Assembly (NCBI GenBank): GCA_037576215.1
Contig: JBANDB010000006.1
Coordinates: 496,001-560,000 of the forward strand
Length of the DNA: 64,000 nucleotides
From: Armillaria gallica
Lineage: Eukaryota > Basidiomycota > Agaricomycetes > Agaricales > Physalacriaceae
Direction of reading: 5' to 3'
Shown: positions 1-12,028 of the stretch, in pieces
How positions within the stretch are numbered: position 1 is the stretch's first letter
Layout of the letters: every line of letters starts with the position of its first letter
Notes under the pieces: model-generated
What the model saw: only the letters and a program-made list of their open reading frames with translations
Database searches by the model: none
Told to the model about the DNA's origin: nothing
Translations under genes and position numbers: made by a program

Positions 1-273
1 CGGCGATCAAGAATAAGGAAAACTACCCTTTTTCGGGGTGCTTCGGCGCATGGATGTATGCGAAAGTACGAAAAGCAGTGTGTATAGGAAGGTATTTGCC
101 AGATAACGTGAGGGAGAAACCGGGAGTGACGCGATTTTATCAGAAAGTTGAGTAGAAAAGGGCTGGATAAGGACGGGAAAAGAAAGAAAAGAGGAGAACG
201 AACGATCGGGGATAAACACGGCTACATCCGGGCTCACTGTTTCCTGGATATCGGAGATTGGTTTCTCACAGTT

Positions 274-280
274 TATATAA
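274..280 (+). promoter_or_regulatory. TATA-like box of the F-box gene
   Basis: TATATAA lies 53 bp upstream of the ATG at 333, a usual distance for a basidiomycete core promoter. No other element stands out in positions 1-332, and no gene was recognised there. The role is inferred from spacing only. Confidence 0.4.
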
Positions 281-332
281 ACTACACTCGCAATGAATCT
301 GGCGCGCTGTTCGACCTTGTCCATTCTCTGCC

Positions 333-2728
333 ATGCCCTCGCTCCTCTCCCTGCCCGTAGAGACAATCGACCTCATCGCATTCTACGTCGCCTGTCCGAC
401 AAGAGACGGCCTTCCCAGCTCGCTGATACCCTTCATTCTCACTTGCCGCAACATTGGACTCTACCTACATGAGTCCAATGCCGTTTTCCGCCAAATCTTC
501 GCCTTCAAGTTCAGCTACGGTGCTGTCAGTCGCCGCGCATTTGAGCTGACATCGCAGGACCTGAAGCACCAGCTGTGCTGGTATCGCAAGACGCTCCGGT
601 TCATCCTCGAGCGACGGGGACTGGGCGGTGAGCGCGAGCTGAGGAACACATACGACGTTGATGTCTCCGACGTGCTCTGGGCGGTATACTTTATGTGCCT
701 CGACGACGACGGCTACAATATGCGGCAGCTGACCGCGGTTGGTGCGTACGAGTGGATCCACGACTTCGTGACCCTGCGCTTGTATGACGGAGCAAGCGAG
801 ACCGGCGGTCGGCCGCTCGACAACTGTGTGAATGCACTGGCATTGTGGATCCTCTGGAAACTTTCTACAAAGGGTACGTAGTCGTTCTGTTTGTGATGAC
901 CTCATGTTTGAGCTTATCCGTAGTGCGCTTGCTTGCCGAAACTGAAGAGACGTCCGAACGTATCATTCACTTGATTCTACCTTTCGTTACGGTCCCTTTT
1001 CGATATGCATCTGCCTTTGCACCGCCGAACCACTTTGTCTTGCCCCTCCAGTCCAATGCCTACAGTTTCTCTAATTTATCATCGCGAATTCCCTTTCGTA
1101 CCCGCTCCGCCCATTTCCTCTCGGTGCCCACACCCCACGGCCCTTATCCAGTGTACCGGTCCCCTTCTCGTGTCTGGTCACAGGTCCATTTCTCACGGCG
1201 TATCTCCCTAACGTGTCCCCTTGTCACTACCGCTGCCAAGCTCCTCTTCTTCTCACGCAGGGAGCTGTATCCGTATGGTATGAATTATAGCCTTCCTAGG
1301 AACAGGTCAGAAGCCATAGCCAGAGGCCTAGGCGGACACGTTGGCCCGACGCAGGAGGACATCGATGAGATGAACCTGCATCGTCTCGGCGGCCCTGACG
1401 GCAAGCATGGGGGCACCAAGCTTCCGGCAGTGGCTCCAGATTCCTCGGACGAAGTGTCAGACATAAGCAGAGCCTACGATTCAGAGTGGTACAGACTTCG
1501 GCTCTGCACTAATGCATGGGCTGATGATCTGGGGGACGATGATGAGATCTGGCGGCGGGCACAGCTGGGTAAAGGAATGAGAGTCAAGACTGCGGCCCAT
1601 GAGGTACGCGAGCTCAGATTTCGCCAGGCCGAGATGTACCTCTTGGGATCGCTGACTGGTTTGTGGGTCGGTCGTATGGCTGTAGGTTATTTCCCCAGTT
1701 GTCCTAGACCATTCTCATTGAGTTCGCCGCGCCAGATACCTGGCGAACATCAGCTCCTGCAGCTCTTGATCCCAAATCAAAGTGACCAACAAAATCCCAC
1801 TCAAAACGACAACCCGGTACCGTTACCCCAGGGGTTTAACGAGGATTACCTGGGGCTCACAAGCGCGCCTGTGTATATGCGTTTACGGGAGCATGTATCT
1901 TACGCGGGCGGTGATATCATTCCTACTGGTGCAAAGGGACCTGTACCTTTGCGTTATGAGGATGCCGACGAGGAGGAGGAGGAAGACATGGACGAGGACG
2001 ACGTGGATAGCCTGCGTGATGTGGAAATGGCTAGTGAGGGTGAATTGGAGGACGATGATATGCCCTTACCCGAGATCGACCGACAACATCTCCTTGACGA
2101 GTTTGATCAAGGCATGCGCAACGCCTATTTCCCCAAAGACGTTGCCTTCAAAGAAACTATCGACGGACACGGTGTACGGGTGACGGCTCGGGGGCAAGAA
2201 TACGTGTACGAGAATTGGAATGGAAACGAGTCGAAGACAAAGATAAAAGGGCGGTTCCACGATCGAGAGACATGCGTCGGTTGTGCGATGCGGGAGAAGC
2301 AGGAGAGGAAACGACGGGACGCGGGTGCTGATGCGGTAGCAAACGATGGGGACGCGCCTTTGGATAGTGTCCCTCTTCCGCCCTGTACCGGTGTGCAGGA
2401 TGTGATTATTACGGGAAGGACTGATGGTAGGCATGGACAGGCGTGGAATCATTACACGTATTATGGCCGAGTTAGGCGGTGGGATGGGATGATTGGCATT
2501 CTTAGGATTGCAGTGAGTGATTTGTTCTTCTATTTTGCATTTTTTGGATTCTCATGCTGCGTGTTTCTTTCACAGCGCGACCGCCGCTTGGGCAACTTGT
2601 TCTTCTTTGGATATATTGTCGATGGGAAGAATTTCGTTGGGAACTGGAGGATAACACACGAAGACCCTGGCATGCCGGCTTGGGCGGGTCCGTTCATGCT
2701 CTCGAAGGTGGCGGAGGGTAACGCTTGA
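333..2728 (+). CDS. F-box-like domain protein, four exons
   Basis: Predicted exons are 333-873, 924-1681, 1736-2512 and 2576-2728, giving 742 residues. The N-terminus (SLPVETIDLIAFYVAC, residues 4-19) is an F-box-type helix start. F-box proteins bring substrates to SCF ubiquitin ligases. The middle carries a long acidic linker around 1960-2070 (EEEEEDMDEDD). The C-terminus has a tryptophan-rich block (WNHYTYYGRVRRWDGMIGI, then GNLFFFGYIVDGKNFVGNWR) seen in a large basidiomycete family of F-box proteins. The first intron is required because the first frame stops at 879, and its splice keeps the frame. The second and third introns (54 and 63 nt) are multiples of three without stops, so they are inferred from GT-AG signals and family layout and could be retained. 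The substrate is unknown. Confidence 0.8.
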
Positions 2729-3449
2729 TTATGACACTAACTGACTATGTATTCGTTTTTGGTGAAATCGCGTGTATTTTGGACCGGACCGGAGGTTGTA
2801 TCGCATTGCATCTAATTATCTTAATAGTCATTCTGTACCATACGTATTATTTCGTGCGCATATTTAATGGAGATCTAGGGGTACAGATGTAGATATCATA
2901 AAGATCGCTGATCCCCCTCATTGCTCGTATTCTTAGCATGAAAGCGGCGACCTCGTCGACGGCGAACACAAGTGGACTGTACAAGATCTTTATCCTTTCC
3001 TTTACGGAGATATGATGCTGTGGCGGTGGCGCAGAATGGGATCCGGAAACAACCTCACGAAATGGAAGACGGAAGAAGAGATATGTATAGCTTCATGAAA
3101 GTACGGGAGGAGAGCGGCGAGGTGTAAACGTATTCAAGACGTGAAACAAAGGACAGTCCAACTACACACGTTTCCACTAGACTCACCACAATATGTATGG
3201 ATGCCGAAACTGCCCGCCCAGATCCCGACTTACTAGGCGTCGCTGAGCGTTAAATTCTTTTCGCTTTGCCTACGTACCTCAATTTATAAAAGAGCTTTCG
3301 CAAAGGATTGAATAGCTCGTAAAGAGTAAATTGATCCGGTCACGGACGTAAAACTGTATGCAGTCAGCGCCACTGTGGGCCTGCAGGGTAACGCTGCGTC
3401 GTGAAAGCAAACGAAGACAGGTAAGGTTTTAAACAGCAACGCTGGCGTC
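2729..3449. other. Intergenic stretch without a recognised gene
   Basis: No reading frame of note, tRNA or repeat was recognised. It holds the 3' region of the F-box gene and the distal upstream region of the ubiquitin-L40 gene. Confidence 0.5.
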
Positions 3450-3471
3450 TGACGTCATCTTTGTTCACGTG
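3450..3471 (+). promoter_or_regulatory. CRE-like site and E-box upstream of ubiquitin-L40
   Basis: A palindromic TGACGTCA (3450-3457, the bZIP/ATF site) is followed by CACGTG (3466-3471, a bHLH E-box), about 160-180 bp upstream of the ATG at 3629. Both are perfect palindromes. Their use as binding sites for this strongly expressed gene is inferred. Confidence 0.45.
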
Positions 3472-3551
3472 ATACCCGGCCCTTAAGTCAGCCACCGTGA
3501 CAGTGACATCGACGACAAACTGTACAGTTGGTCAGGTTTTTCCCAGGATAA

Positions 3552-4176
<625 letters not shown>

Positions 4177-4779
4177 TCCATTCGCTTTGTAGTGGAGAGA
4201 TCAGAGCATGCGGAAGGTCGTTGGGAATATGCTTTCGCAGAATCATATGCATATGCCGTCTGTATGTCATCGTCTCGTTGAACATGCTCGTTTATTTCCT
4301 AGTGTGAAAGTGTGAAGAGCAAGATGGTAAGGAACTGACTGCTAATCACGAAGTTGTCAGGACTTGTGGCATGGTACGTACGTCTGTTGTACAGTTCGAC
4401 ATTTACTGATATTGTGTTTTCAGGATTCTGAAGTTCCTCGGGGCGTGAAGATAAATGCACCCAGTTGAGAAGTAGGGGTCTTCGTCTTTTGAAAGAACCT
4501 CCTTGTTCGAAGTCCTTCGAAGATAGTAATGTTCGAAGTATATATTTCAACATTCAAGCTAAGGACCCTAGAGATAAATATGCTGAGGTAGATTAGAAGC
4601 AAAAGTACACTTGAAATTGTTCTCCATTTCGAAAAGAAAAGGTCCCGTGTCAGTGGCGGTGGCCCGAAACTTCTGTCTTCCGTACTCCCACCACGTTTAT
4701 TTGACGTCGCTACGTTCTTCGTACCCATTGTTTTTGGTCATTTACGACAACAATGACATCTGTGGCTCTTTGTTTTCGC
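4177..4779. other. Intergenic region, ubiquitin-L40 3' side to next promoter
   Basis: No coding region was recognised. Several GT-AG-like signals around 4210-4430 could belong to a spliced 3' UTR of the L40 gene, but this is not supported further. Confidence 0.4.
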
Positions 4780-4786
4780 TATATAT
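4780..4786 (+). promoter_or_regulatory. TATA-like box before the gene at 4824
   Basis: The string TATATA sits about 40 bp upstream of the ATG at 4824. The role is inferred from position. Confidence 0.35.
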
Positions 4787-4823
4787 CGGGCGGGCGAGAA
4801 CCTTGTCAACACCGTCCGTCACC

Positions 4824-5949
4824 ATGAATCCTCGCATGGGCGAATACGTGGTCATCCAAATCGATCCCTTTGCCTCGCTCGAGTCGACGTCGCTGTACGA
4901 TCCAGAGGTAACTCAAGCATGTCAGGCTATGAGGAACAAGAAATATGTAGCCTGTCTAACATGGGTGCGTGTCATTGTGATCGTATTCACGACGTCCTGA
5001 CAGACAGCCGTCGCAGGCGCTTCCATCAACGAGCAAATACTTATCCGGAACCGTCTGCTTCGTCTCTCAAGGCTTCACCGCCGGAAATCCCGATGAGGAT
5101 ATCACCCCGGCGATGAGCCTGCCCATCCTACCGAACACGTACCATCCCGAGTCTCGCGAGCCGCTCGATCCCAAGGAACCGCTGCCATGGCCAGATCTGT
5201 ACCAGCAGACACAGGCAGTGTCAAAAATTCGCTTCCGAGGTATGCCTGCAGATGGAACGCAGTCACCGCATGCTTTGACCATTAGCGAACGTTATGAGCT
5301 TCAGCTAGGCCAGGAAGTGGACGAGTGCAGGAGAGAGGATCTGATGCAGGCGCGTCAAAAGGCTGCTGATTGTGAGAGCGCGACGTCGTCTTCGTGCACG
5401 GCCCTTGCGACCAGCGATGCCGGGTGGAGCGTTGATGAGACGGTATGCACAGACTCGGTCATAGGTCATGGTTCCTTAGCCGAGATCGTGCCTGTAGTAG
5501 AAATGTCGATCGATCTGGAATCAGTGGACGTAGTCAACGATCCCTGGGAGTTTTTCGAGGAGGTGCAAGCTCTAGAGAGGTGCGTGTAGCCTGTTGAGGA
5601 AAGTTTCGTGGCTGACAATTCTTTACAGGCTTGTGTATGAACACAAGAAACGACACAGACTGGCTATAGAGAAAGCTATAAAACTCGATAGCGAGCTTGC
5701 GGAGCGGATAATACTGAAGCACCGTGCCTCATCGCTCGAGAAAGGTCCGTGTATCTTACTTTTCTATAGATTCTCTTCTAAGACCTCGATCCAGACAACT
5801 CTCTTCGCTTCAAGCAGGTCGTACGCTCCTGCCGGAAGAAATTGCACGCCCTCGCTTCCTTCAACGCCTCTGAATCTAGAAAAGGGTTTGGTCTACCTGT
5901 GGAATCTCCAAAAGGACCATTGGATGGTGTACATTCTTGCTGGCTATAA
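4824..5949 (+). CDS. Unrecognised four-exon protein, 327 aa
   Basis: Exons 4824-4964, 5008-5579, 5629-5744 and 5795-5949 join in frame with GT-AG introns of 43, 49 and 50 nt, and the total of 984 nt is divisible by three. The protein starts MNPRMGEYVVIQIDPFASLE. It has a proline-rich middle (PLDPKEPLPWPDLYQ), an acidic segment ending in DPWEFFEEVQALER, and a basic, probably helical stretch (VYEHKKRHRLAIEKAIK). No known domain was recognised, and no signal peptide or membrane segment is seen. The start is supported by a nearby TATA-like box and a CACC context. The consistent splicing is the main evidence that it is a real gene. Confidence 0.65.
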
Positions 5950-6331
5950 TGTTGCATAGTCAAATTGAATACGACGAGGATTTGGGAAGTTCTTCGGCTC
6001 GACCTAGCAACCTGGTCCCTGAGATCCATACGACTTGAGGCGTTATGGACAGTCGATGCCTACCAGGATCTGGGGCGCTCTGAGTCCTCCTGCTGCGACG
6101 AAGATTCTTCCGAGGAAGCTGTTTTGTCGGATTGCAACCGAGAGTGTCGTGAAGCCAATCGCATCATGTTGACCCTTCCTTCAAAGTTGCGATTCTTCAA
6201 ACCAGCAATCACCGTCCTAACCTCTCTCTCCTTCGTGAACGGAGGATAGACACTGGTAGCGAGGGAAAAGTTACATGTGGATGCCTGAGGTCTGAAGATT
6301 TCAGGTTTGACACCAGCGTGTGACTACACTT

Positions 6332-6422
6332 CAAATTACAAACTCGACCGCAGATACTTGCTTGCGGTTCGTCAACTTGACTATCTGCCGGGTTGTTACG
6401 GGGTCGCTTTTTGACCGGTACG
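6332..6422 (+). repeat. Dispersed repeat, copy A
   Basis: A segment starting CAAATTACAAACTCGACCGC and ending GACCGGTACG recurs in direct orientation at 7564-7654 with scattered differences. Copy B lies inside the 1.6 kb inverted-repeat element; copy A lies outside it. This suggests related elements have accumulated in this gene-free region. Confidence 0.7.
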
Positions 6423-6603
6423 GAGCAGGGCAGGGTTAGCGCTCAGCGCTACATAACGTTTCTCTGTTCCAATGTGCACCTGAATTTGAATCTCAATGAT
6501 CGTGTTCGGGACGGCCACCGCCTTCCTACTACGGCTCACTGTATCTGAGCGTAAGGCTATGACATTCGAAGACAAGATACTGTGACCATCCCACACACCC
6601 ACT

Positions 6604-6775
6604 GCGGAATCCTTGTCGAGGCTCAAGTCCTCTTATCCCATATTGGCAAGCCGCAAAACGCCATTCTGCGTGTCATGGAAGATGGACACCACCATACTGA
6701 TACCGTTCCTTCCCATTGACACCACAGGCATAATGGTTTTGCCAATATGGGATAAGGCCTCGACAGACATTCCGC
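6604..6775. repeat. Foldback (hairpin) repeat
   Basis: The two ends are inverted copies: GCGGAAT at 6604 and ATTCCGC at 6769-6775, with TGTCGAGG/CCTCGACA next inward. An 18-bp perfect inverted core is CTTATCCCATATTGGCAA at 6632-6649 and its complement at 6739-6756. Weaker related fragments occur near 7870 and 8160. The structure resembles a foldback or MITE-type element and has no coding capacity. Confidence 0.7.
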
Positions 6776-6969
6776 GGCGATGGGGTCAGAAGGATCCCAT
6801 GTGGGCATAGACACTGGATGACCCAGCGGAAGGCAGATGGTTTGATACCATGACCTTAGGTTCAACCTACCGTTTTGATACTGAAACTGAAAAAATATTT
6901 TAGAAACCCCGTTAGCTACCCAAAATTCACTCTTTACCATCCATCCCTTTACTCTGAGCTGGAAGTATA

Positions 6970-8572
6970 TGTCGGCGGTTAGCCACGGCATACGTCTAAG
7001 CAGCAAGCGTCTAAGCAGCAAGAGACCTGTCAGCCACCGCTCACAAGTAATCGAGCAACTCACTGCCTTATTCTCGTTTTTGAACCTTTTTCTTTCACGC
7101 GACGCCCCTCTCGTATTTTTGGTTCCAACACAGACGCCGAGTTCCAGGCGATGGAGCCACGGACTAAAATTTTCACCTTTCGTCGGGTATTGACCGCACG
7201 GAAAACATATACCATTCCATGCAGTGCAGGCCTTGTAAAGAGATATCTCTTCCCATGCATTGCGCTTTCCGAATCAATCTTTCTCTGAATCTATAGATGA
7301 CTGCTATACTGATCCCGCCCCTTCCGTGCATGCCATACTCGATGAAAGGTTAAAACTTTCGCGGGAGGGGTGTCGTAGTCCCATTGCCAGGAACTCGGCG
7401 GCCTGTGTTGAACGAAGGGCGTTCATAAGTCATGTCGACGCTTCCTTCACTCAGTGATATGAGTTTCCAGCATCATTGCCGTCCCTGCAACGGAGGATAG
7501 AGCGGCCATGGGTATATAGATCTAATCTAATTTTTGAAGATTCCACGAGGTATGGCTACGGTCCAAATTACAAACTCGACCGCTTATACTTGCTTGTGGT
7601 TCGTCAGCTGGCTATCTGCCGAGGTTGTTACGGGGTTGCATGCTGACCGGTACGTCAGTTCAGCGGGTACTGAATTCGAATGTGAGTGATCCTTGTTGAA
7701 AATTCCCAAGACGGTTAATCATCTTTCTACTATAGACCCCTGTGATTGAGTGTACGATTATGGCATCCATCCACCTTCTACTTCTAGAGCCCAGCTTCTA
7801 TATGTTAATGAGTGCCCGTACAGAAGAGATATTTACTATAGCCATGGAAGGTCTTAACCCATCGGGGACTCTCTGTCGAGGTTAAATCAGTCTTATCACA
7901 TATCGGAGGGCCGCTATATTGAAGATTAATGTGCATTTAACTGTTCATACAGCGCGGGCCATTCGTTCTTCCCCTCCGGACCGGATTGCCGCCTAGATAC
8001 TGATCGGTGGCCACTCCTTCCGTGCGCGACAAAAGTTTAAAACTTTCGCGGGGAGACGTGCTGTAGTCTCACGGCCTGGAACTCGGTGACAATACGAGCA
8101 GCCTCTGCATGTCGATGAACGCTTCTCACGCGAAAAAAATACTGCTGCCATTCGAACCGCGGAATCTTTGTCGGGGTTGAATCCCGTATTATACAAACAC
8201 CATTCCGAAGATCGTCGTTCATTCATTTATGCAGTGCAGATTTGAAAGAGACATTTCTTCCCATTGTCCGGACGGATCTCTCTCTGTGAATCTATAGGTT
8301 GTAATAATACCGCTCCTTCTGTGCGGTCAATACCCGACGAAGGTTTAAAACTTTCGCGGAGATGGGACTGTAGAACCCATGGCCAGGAACTTGGTGTCAG
8401 GAGTTGGACCAAGAATACCTTTCGGAGAGGGGCATTGACGTGAAAGGAAAAGCGAGAATAGGGCAGTGAGTTGCTCTATTACTTGCGAACGTTCACAGTG
8501 ACGGTGGGTGCTGACAGGTCTCTTGCTACGTAGATACTTGGCGTGCTTTACTGGTCTTCTCAAACGCCGACA
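6970..8572. mobile_element. 1.6 kb non-autonomous element with long TIRs and TA flanks
   Basis: The left end begins TGTCGGCG directly after TA (6968-6969). The right end is CGCCGACA directly before TA (8573-8574). About 240 bp at each end are imperfect inverted repeats, sharing GCAAGAGACCTGTCAG, GAGCAACTCACTGCC and CGTCGGGTATTGACCGCAC in order. The TA duplication fits Tc1/mariner-like transposition. No transposase frame was recognised, so it would need an enzyme from elsewhere. Inside, a roughly 60-bp motif containing TTAAAACTTTCGCG occurs three times in direct orientation (near 7350, 8035 and 8342), and one copy of a dispersed repeat lies at 7564-7654. The ends are read directly; the superfamily is inferred. 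Confidence 0.75.
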
Positions 8573-9149
8573 TACAGTACTCTATAGTACTTCAGATCAG
8601 GGTAAACGGGTAGACGTCACTACCGGGCTTCTACGAGGATATTCTTATCTTGCGTCCTCGTCAGACTCTGTCAAGGCATGTACTTAGTATAGTGATACTA
8701 ATATCCCTACCTGCCATAAGCTGTCGTTGTACTTGCGGCTTGCTCAAGGATTCTTAACAAAAAAGACTTGATTTGGCACTCGAGTAAGAATATATTATTT
8801 TGAACACCAGTTTTGATACATACTGCTCAAAATAGTTCCGACAGTGCGCATGCGAGCACAACTGGTTTGGCAGAAAGATGTATGTACTCATGTACGAGTT
8901 GTGTAGTCACGGCAAAAATGCAAAAGTTGCAGGCTAATTCGAAGGACTGGCGGGACCGTGGGAACTTTGGAGTTAGATAATTTGAGCGCTTTCCGGTGGC
9001 TGCCTCTTTGACTCTTACCACCACTTTCACGATGCCTGTCCTTGCGCGCTAGCAGCGTGGGCCCAACGACCCACGCTGCCAACTCCATAGAAATCTATTA
9101 CTGCTTTAAAATTTCTCGACCTAGACGATACCCATTAGAAACGTCAAAT

Positions 9150-10301
9150 ATGTCCCACATAATTTTGCCCACCGCTTTCTTGCCGTCTCTCGCCCGACTG
9201 CGGACCTTTTCTGGAGCGCACGTATCGGCCTCTCTTCGCTCGCTAAGAGACTTTTATTGGCCTTCGGTTCCGTCGAGGTTGACGGTACCTGTACGCAAAG
9301 CCAGTACCCGGATACACGATCAGTCCGTACCGGATTCGGGATACGCATCGGCTGAGGAAGATGACGATGAAGATGATGAGGGAGGAGAAGAGGAGAGTGA
9401 CGGCCTAACAGACGAAGACGAGGATGTCCTACGAGCAGATCCTATCGAACGTGCGTTCGCTATCAAATGGATTACAGGCTTCATCTCGCGCTCCGATGTC
9501 TGGATCGAGGATACCCTGGATGAGGCGGAGGCAGAGACGAGACGGGATTTGGTGGAAGAGGCTGCACAGATTGTCTCTGCATTCGCAGGTGACGACGAGG
9601 AGACCGAATGCGCTGTCACCAGGTCCTTCGAGTTCAACGGGTCCGTCAAAGTTGAGCTGAACGACGCACCGCTGTCCAGCGAAGACCACACGTCCGTCGG
9701 CCTTCAGAGTTGGGCTAGCTCGATTCTGCTGGCGGAGAAGATGTGTGGATCGCCGGGAACCTTCGGGTTGGACAAGTCACGGCCTTTGCGCGTCTTGGAG
9801 CTGGGCGCCGGAACAGGCTTGTTGAGCATCGTCGTTGCCAAGCTCTTGGGGGCACCGGAACCGACCATCATCGCCACAGACTACCACCCAGACGTCCTCG
9901 CCAATCTCAGTGCCAACGTACAGACCAATTTTCCCTGTTCGTCGTTTGTGATCGATGTCCGTCGCTTCGACTGGGAATCCCCGGACTTCAGTCATCCCAT
10001 GGATAAGCCGTTTGATATCATCCTGGCCGCCGACGTGATTTATCATGCCAAGCATGCGGAATGGATAAAAGGATGTGTTGAGCGGCTGCTGGCACCGAAC
10101 GGGACGTTCTGGCTCATGATCCCGCTCCGTTCGACGGGAAGACACGAGGGTATGGACCATACAGTCGAGGCTGTTTTTCCCGAGTCTGAGATGGCATTTG
10201 GGCTGGTGGTTTTGGAGAAGAAAACCATCGGCAGGCAGGGAGGTGTCGGGAGAGCTGATGAAGGAGGCTATAAGCTCTTCAAGATTGGGTGGGCAACATA
10301 G
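9150..10301 (+). CDS. METTL21/EFM-type protein methyltransferase
   Basis: The single-exon frame gives 383 residues. It looks like a seven-beta-strand SAM-dependent methyltransferase of family 16, whose members methylate lysines on elongation factors, chaperones and similar proteins. The SAM-binding motif I is VLELGAGTGLLSI at about residues 215-227. Motif post-I is IIATDYHPDVLANL, and the family's D/N-type motif is DIILAADVIYH at about 289-299. An N-terminal region of about 65 residues precedes an acidic run (EEDDDEDDEGGEEE). The ATG at 9150 was chosen because the open frame further upstream has no ATG. The end GYKLFKIGW is typical of fungal members. The exact substrate cannot be told. Its 3' end is followed on the same strand by the GON7-like gene 117 bp away. 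Confidence 0.85.
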   Translation: MSHIILPTAFLPSLARLRTFSGAHVSASLRSLRDFYWPSVPSRLTVPVRKASTRIHDQSVPDSGYASAEEDDDEDDEGGEEESDGLTDEDEDVLRADPIERAFAIKWITGFISRSDVWIEDTLDEAEAETRRDLVEEAAQIVSAFAGDDEETECAVTRSFEFNGSVKVELNDAPLSSEDHTSVGLQSWASSILLAEKMCGSPGTFGLDKSRPLRVLELGAGTGLLSIVVAKLLGAPEPTIIATDYHPDVLANLSANVQTNFPCSSFVIDVRRFDWESPDFSHPMDKPFDIILAADVIYHAKHAEWIKGCVERLLAPNGTFWLMIPLRSTGRHEGMDHTVEAVFPESEMAFGLVVLEKKTIGRQGGVGRADEGGYKLFKIGWAT

Positions 10302-10418
10302 ATTTAGACGCGTAGACTACTGATGCTTACAGCAATAATGTCTGTCTTTTCCCTAATCACGACTTAGATTTTTTCTTGTTTTAGACGACGGTGCACAGCA
10401 AACGTAAATAACCCTTTC

Positions 10419-10700
10419 ATGTCAACTTCCATCACCGTTAGTTACGATCTCAACCCGCCTGAAGAGGTGGATGCACCTACGCTGGTAGAATCCAAGCATG
10501 CGACATTCAACCTCAAAAAGACACCCGCAGATGGACAGAAGGCTTATTACGCCGCGCTGAAGGACGCCATACAGTTGGCAAGGAACCAGGTTGGCGACGA
10601 ACTCACGGCCTGGAGAGATGCGGTAGGAAAGGCAGAGTTAAACAAGGAGACGAAGAAATCATTGAAAGAAGAGGACGAAGGAGAAGAGGAAGAAGAGTAA
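10419..10700 (+). CDS. Small acidic-tailed protein, GON7-like (KEOPS subunit)
   Basis: This intronless gene encodes 93 residues. The layout matches fungal Gon7: an N-terminal strand-like segment (ITVSYDLN), a central helix (YYAALKDAIQLARNQVGDEL) and a purely acidic tail (EEDEGEEEEE). Gon7 is a small, partly disordered subunit of the EKC/KEOPS complex, which makes the t6A modification of tRNA. The family is weakly conserved, so the call rests on size, helix position and tail and is tentative. It converges with the uL2m gene, with 84 bp between the stop codons, so the transcripts probably overlap or share a terminator region. Confidence 0.5.
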   Translation: MSTSITVSYDLNPPEEVDAPTLVESKHATFNLKKTPADGQKAYYAALKDAIQLARNQVGDELTAWRDAVGKAELNKETKKSLKEEDEGEEEEE

Positions 10701-10784
10701 CCAGGTAAATTATTCTGGGCCTCAATGAGCGTTCTAGGTCTAATTCTGATGGATGAATTAGCGTAATAAAATACCAGGATTCTA

Positions 10785-12028
10785 TTATACAGCGCCCCGT
10801 TTCTCGACCCCTCTCGGGCGCTCACGTATAACCATCTTGTTACTGTTCTTGGGACCCTTGGGACCCGGCTTCCTCGTCCTCGTACCCTTTGTTCCCCAGC
10901 CCCATATTGAGACGGGATGCTTGTTCGATTTTGACTTTCCACGTCCACCACCGTGAGGATGGTCAGATCTGGAGATCAAGTCAGTACAGTATATACTTGT
11001 TAAATTGGAAAGACGTACTTGTTCATGGCAACACCACGGACCTCTGGCCTCCATCCTAGCCAACGCCGCCTCCCGGCCTTCCCGAGGCTCCTGTGTTTCC
11101 AAAGGGGGTTCGACACCTTTCCAATTGTCGCGCAGCAATCCTGGAGAACCTTGCGGACTTCACCGCTCTGTAAGCGAACTTGGGTGTACCGGCCTGAGTC
11201 TTCGTGGGCCATGACCTGCCCGGATGTACCCGCGGAGCGTACAAGGATGGCAGGGCCTTGAGGTGAGAGCGTGATATTATGAATAATGGTGCCGGGGGGA
11301 ATAAGTCGCAAGGGAAGAACATTGCCCGACTTAAGGGTCATGGAACGGAAGACACCAAGTGCGAGCGACTGAGAAGACTCGTAGGCTGCAGCTTCCTCCT
11401 CCGAGGCTCCCTCAGGCTTTTTCTTGTTGAGTGCCTTGAGGTCGAACCCTGGCACGAGTCCGTCCGGAATCCCCGACCTGAAGCTCTGCACCGTGTCCCC
11501 AGCACGCATCCCATCCGTCGCCAGGATATAGCTCCATTTCGCCTTCCCCGCTGCAGCGGGGTCGCGATTCTTCAGCAGCGCAATGTGGGACGAACGGCCC
11601 GGGTCGTATTCGACACGGACCACGTCGTGCACACCCGGTTGCTCGCGCCGAAAGTCGAGCAGGCGTATCCGCTGCTTGTGCCCTCCTCCACGGTGTCGGC
11701 AGGTGATCCGACCTGTCCTGTTGCGACCGCCGTTTTTGCGCTTTGCGATTGTAAGGGCCCGTACGGGGCGTCCTTCGTACAGGTCTGGTGTTAAGGGTCG
11801 TCGGAGGTGACGGGTACCAGGCGTAATGGGTTTGTACGTCTTAAAAAGCGACGAAGATGTTTGAACGAAGGCGTCTCTCTCCTTCTTTTTCGCTGCGGCG
11901 GTGACTTTGTCGACAACAATAGCGTACGCGCTACGTTGAGTCCATAGAGTAGTGCGACAGAGGGTAGGAGCAGGGGTCGTTAGCAGCGTTCGTAAGAGCC
12001 CATTGCTTGCCCTTACCGAGGCAAACAT
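10785..12028 (-). CDS. RML2: Mitochondrial ribosomal protein uL2m
   Basis: Exon 1 (12028-11019) and exon 2 (10968-10785) are separated by a 50-nt intron and give 397 residues. The first 30 or so residues ([19 protein letters not shown]) are basic and hydroxylated, like a mitochondrial presequence. The L2 RNA-binding core follows ([20 protein letters not shown], then [12 protein letters not shown]). The C-terminal domain contains [10 protein letters not shown] and the peptidyl-transferase-centre loop around [20 protein letters not shown]. Most L2 proteins have MNPVDHPHGGG, so K-S replaces P-V exactly at the splice junction. The catalytic-centre histidine is kept. The gene is divergent from RVB2, with 133 bp between start codons. 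Confidence 0.93.

Noticed and set aside
465..905. 146-codon - frame opposite the F-box gene
   Set aside because: It overlaps conserved coding sequence on + and has no supporting motif or splice pattern.
9320..10160. Long - frames within the methyltransferase gene
   Set aside because: They lie opposite a well-supported gene, and their serine/arginine-rich translation mirrors its acidic codons.
11279..11794. 171-codon + frame opposite the uL2m gene
   Set aside because: It is the antisense shadow of a strongly conserved ribosomal protein gene; its own translation is low in complexity and has no recognisable domain.
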